Source: Betaproteobacteria bacterium (GTDB taxonomy: Bacteria; Pseudomonadota; Gammaproteobacteria; Burkholderiales; SG8-39). From it: 64,000 bases of DNA. Position 1 is the stretch's first letter, and each line of letters opens with the position of its first letter. The stretch spans positions 1-64,000 of the forward strand of contig VBCA01000014.1 of the NCBI GenBank assembly GCA_005881575.1, read 5' to 3'. Below, piece after piece: positions 61,726-64,000 of this stretch. The position numbers and the translations under genes were made by a program. The notes beneath the pieces were generated by a model. It was not told where the DNA came from, ran no database searches, and worked only from the letters and a program-made list of their open reading frames with translations.

Positions 61726-62595
61726 ATGTCCGCTTTCAACACCATTGCGTTGATCGGCCGCTACCACTCCCCCGATGTCGCCACGGCGCTCGTGACGATG
61801 GGCGAGTACCTGCGCAAGCAGGGGCGCGCAGTGCTGGTGGAGAAGGAAACCGCCGCAACGAACCGTGTCAACGGTTTTCCCATAGCGGACTACGATGAAA
61901 TCGGCGCCCGCGCCGACCTCGTGGTGGTGCAGGGAGGCGACGGCAGCATGCTCAATGCGGCACGGAACCTTGCGGGTCACCACGTGCCGCTCGTGGGCGT
62001 CAACCAGGGCCGCCTCGGATTCATGACCGACATCGCTTCGCCCCAGATGCTCGACGCCATGGCCGACATTCTCGCCGGCCGCCACGCGATCGAGGAGCGA
62101 ACCATGCTCGCGGCCGAAGTGCGCCGCGATGGCGCGGTCACGCTCGCGACCCTCGCTCTCAACGACGCAGTCGTGAACAAGGGATCTGTCGGTCGGCTGA
62201 TCGAATTCGTGGTAAACATCGACGGCGAGTTCGTCTATGACCTGCGGGCCGACGGCCTGATCGTCGCGACGCCCACCGGGTCGACCGCTTACGCGCTTTC
62301 GTCCGACGGACCGATACTGCAGCCGAGCGTACCCGGGTTCGCCCTGGTGCCGATCTGTCCTCACACGCTGTCCAACAGGCCGATCATGGTCAGCGACCGC
62401 ACCGTGATCGAGATCTCCCTGAAGCGCTCGATCGATGCGCGGCTTCATTTCGACGGGCAACTGCAATGCGACCTTCAGGAGGGCGACCGCGTCCTTATCC
62501 GGCGCGCGGAGCATACCGTCAAGTTCGTCCACCCTCCGGGTTACAGCTACTTCGCGATGTTGCGGCAGAAGCTGCACTGGAGCGAAGTGCTCTAG
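61726..62595 (+). CDS. nadK: NAD kinase
   Basis: 289 residues, full length. Phosphorylates NAD to NADP with ATP. Motifs: [17 protein letters not shown] (the GGDG nucleotide loop), [27 protein letters not shown] and the substrate loop [18 protein letters not shown]. It is divergent from hrcA with a 34-base gap and precedes recN by seven bases, the usual order. Confidence 0.96.
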   Translation: MSAFNTIALIGRYHSPDVATALVTMGEYLRKQGRAVLVEKETAATNRVNGFPIADYDEIGARADLVVVQGGDGSMLNAARNLAGHHVPLVGVNQGRLGFMTDIASPQMLDAMADILAGRHAIEERTMLAAEVRRDGAVTLATLALNDAVVNKGSVGRLIEFVVNIDGEFVYDLRADGLIVATPTGSTAYALSSDGPILQPSVPGFALVPICPHTLSNRPIMVSDRTVIEISLKRSIDARLHFDGQLQCDLQEGDRVLIRRAEHTVKFVHPPGYSYFAMLRQKLHWSEVL

Positions 62596-62602
62596 CTGCC
62601 GA

Positions 62603-64000
62603 ATGCTCCAGCACCTGTCGATCCGGGACTTCGCGATCGTCGATCGCCTGGAACTCGAGTTTCGGCCGGGTTTCACGGCCCTCACGGGTGAAACCGGTGC
62701 CGGAAAATCAATCCTGATCGACGCCCTGTCGTTGACGCTCGGCGATCGCGCGGGAAGCGAACAGGTGCGCTCCGGGGCCGAACGCGCCGACGTGACCGCG
62801 GAATTCGCCATCGATTCGCTGCCCGGAATCGGGGAATGGCTGCGCGCGCATGCGCTCGAGGGCGACCCGAACCGGCTGCTGTTACGCCGCGTGGTGGACG
62901 CAAACGGGCGCTCGCGCGCATTTATCAACGGCCACGCTGCGACAATCAACCAGATGCGCGAGGCGGGAGACCGGCTCGTCGACATCCACGGTCAGCATGC
63001 GCACCAGTCCCTTCTCAGGCCCGAGGCACAGCGCCTGGTACTCGACGCGCACGCCGGGCTTACGTCGCTCGCCGAGGAAACGGGTGCAGCTCATCGCGAA
63101 TGGCAAAGGCTTCGCCGTGCGAGGCTCGACCACGAGAACAATGCGGCGGCGCGCGATGCCGAACGCGAGCAGCTCAATTGGCAGCTCGAGGAGCTCTCGC
63201 GGCTCGAGCTTGCACCCGGCGAATGGGAGACGATCCAGTCGGAACACGGACGTCTCGCCCATGCGGCGACCCTCATGCAGGGGGTGCGGGATGCTATCGA
63301 CTCGCTTTCCGAGTCGGAGAACGCGGCGCTCGGCGTGCTGTCTGGAGTGCTTTCACGGCTGCGCCCGCTCACCGAATTCGACGGATCGTTGCGCGATGCC
63401 ATTACCGTGCTCGAATCAGGCGAAGCACAGTTGCGCGAAGCCGCCTATGCGCTGAGGCATTACGCCGATCGCATCGAGCTCGATCCGGGGCGCCTCCACG
63501 AAATCGAGCAGCGCCTCGAGGCGGTGCACAATGCGGCGCGCAAGTTTCGCGCACGGCCGGAGGCGCTGCCTGAGCTTCTGGCTTCGCTTCGGGTACGGCT
63601 GAAGGATCTGGAAATGACCGCGGATCTCGAAGCCCTCGCCGTGCAGGAGCAGGCTGCACGCTCGCGCTACGACGAGCTTGCCGCACGGCTTTCGGCCGAG
63701 CGCAGCAAGGCCGCGACGAAACTCGGCCGCGAGGTGAACGCCGCGATGAAGGAGCTCGCGATGTCCGGCGGGCGGTTCGAGGTGGAGCTGCGCTCGCTTT
63801 TGCCCGACGGCAGCGTCGCGGGAAACGAACAGGTCGAGTTTCTGGTGGCGACCAACCCGGGCGCCGAGCCGCGCGCCCTCGCCAAAGTGGCTTCCGGAGG
63901 GGAACTGTCCCGCATTAGCCTCGCGGTTCAGGTGATCACGAGCCGGGCGGCAGCCGTACCTACCTTGATTTTCGACGAGGTCGACGCGGGGATCGGCGGG
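62603..64000 (+). CDS. recN: DNA repair protein RecN (C-terminus cut by the window edge)
   Basis: 466 codons are present from ATG 62603 (MLQHLSIRDFAIVDRLEL), open to the last base; about 80-100 residues are missing. RecN is an SMC-like ATPase in double-strand break repair. Walker A is at 29-36 (GETGAGKS). A long helical middle (about 150-370) is the coiled coil. The ABC signature KVASGGELSRISLA and the Walker B strand TLIFDEVDAGIGG are at the very end of the window. Follows nadK. Confidence 0.96.
   Translation, partial: MLQHLSIRDFAIVDRLELEFRPGFTALTGETGAGKSILIDALSLTLGDRAGSEQVRSGAERADVTAEFAIDSLPGIGEWLRAHALEGDPNRLLLRRVVDANGRSRAFINGHAATINQMREAGDRLVDIHGQHAHQSLLRPEAQRLVLDAHAGLTSLAEETGAAHREWQRLRRARLDHENNAAARDAEREQLNWQLEELSRLELAPGEWETIQSEHGRLAHAATLMQGVRDAIDSLSESENAALGVLSGVLSRLRPLTEFDGSLRDAITVLESGEAQLREAAYALRHYADRIELDPGRLHEIEQRLEAVHNAARKFRARPEALPELLASLRVRLKDLEMTADLEALAVQEQAARSRYDELAARLSAERSKAATKLGREVNAAMKELAMSGGRFEVELRSLLPDGSVAGNEQVEFLVATNPGAEPRALAKVASGGELSRISLAVQVITSRAAAVPTLIFDEVDAGIGG

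Noticed and set aside
1-64000. CRISPR arrays, tRNA or rRNA genes, insertion sequences and prophage genes
   Set aside because: Looked for throughout; no regularly spaced repeats, cloverleaf sequences, transposase or phage motifs were seen by eye.

Overview
The window is high-GC DNA, densely packed with genes, and looks like part of a betaproteobacterial chromosome. It most resembles an environmental Burkholderiales, Rhodocyclales or Nitrosomonadales type. The evidence is gene order: leuC-leuD-leuB-asd-fimV-truA-trpF-trpB-(DNA methylase)-trpA-accD-folC-dedD-cvpA-purF-metZ and recN/nadK/hrcA/hemH/grpE-dnaK-dnaJ are both layouts typical of that class. Orphan Bug/TctC-type solute receptors are also common there. 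No rRNA, tRNA, CRISPR array, insertion sequence or prophage gene was recognised, and no gap between genes exceeds 300 bases.

Left part (1-23 kb): accessory catabolism. A class III aminotransferase runs off the left edge. It is followed by a small membrane protein, a VOC protein, an FAH-family hydrolase and a complete TRAP transporter (dctP, dctQ, dctM). Next come a winged-helix nucleotidyltransferase with a HEPN-like partner (a probable toxin-antitoxin pair), then a phenylacetate-CoA-ligase-like enzyme coupled to a DpgC-like, crotonase-fold CoA dioxygenase. A HupE/UreJ-like membrane protein diverges from an NHL-repeat lipoprotein followed by a TctC receptor. A second catabolic block holds an MmgE/PrpD protein, an NDP-forming acyl-CoA synthetase and an acyl-CoA dehydrogenase, interrupted by a PIN/ribbon-helix-helix toxin-antitoxin module. 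A TctC receptor, a DUF5996-like protein, a CBS-pair protein and an M28 peptidase follow.

Centre (23-46 kb): core biosynthesis. aroC, a large membrane protein fused to a spermidine-synthase-like domain and an M48 lipoprotein protease lead into leucine synthesis, asd, the polar organiser FimV, truA and a tightly overlapping trpF-trpB-methyltransferase-trpA-accD run. folC, a SPOR protein, cvpA and purF follow. metZ comes next, preceded by a consensus -35 box, a SAM-II-type riboswitch aptamer and an intrinsic terminator. This looks like SAM-responsive control of methionine synthesis by transcription attenuation.

Right part (46-64 kb): a serine beta-lactamase-like hydrolase; lpxH and two cyclophilins; a Csd6-like L,D-transpeptidase with a TPR partner sharing its C-terminal domain; cysS; and two tandem amino-acid-type ABC receptors without permeases. 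The heat-shock block hrcA, hemH, grpE, dnaK, dnaJ follows, with near-consensus sigma-32 promoters before grpE and before dnaK and two strong hairpins between dnaK and dnaJ. Divergent nadK and a recN cut by the right edge end the window.

Most notable: the SAM-II riboswitch-terminator before metZ, the DpgC-like/PaaK-like pair, the two toxin-antitoxin-like modules with their symmetric or repeated DNA, and the palindrome lying inside the promoter of the PrpD operon. All assignments come from reading the sequence; no database search was run.
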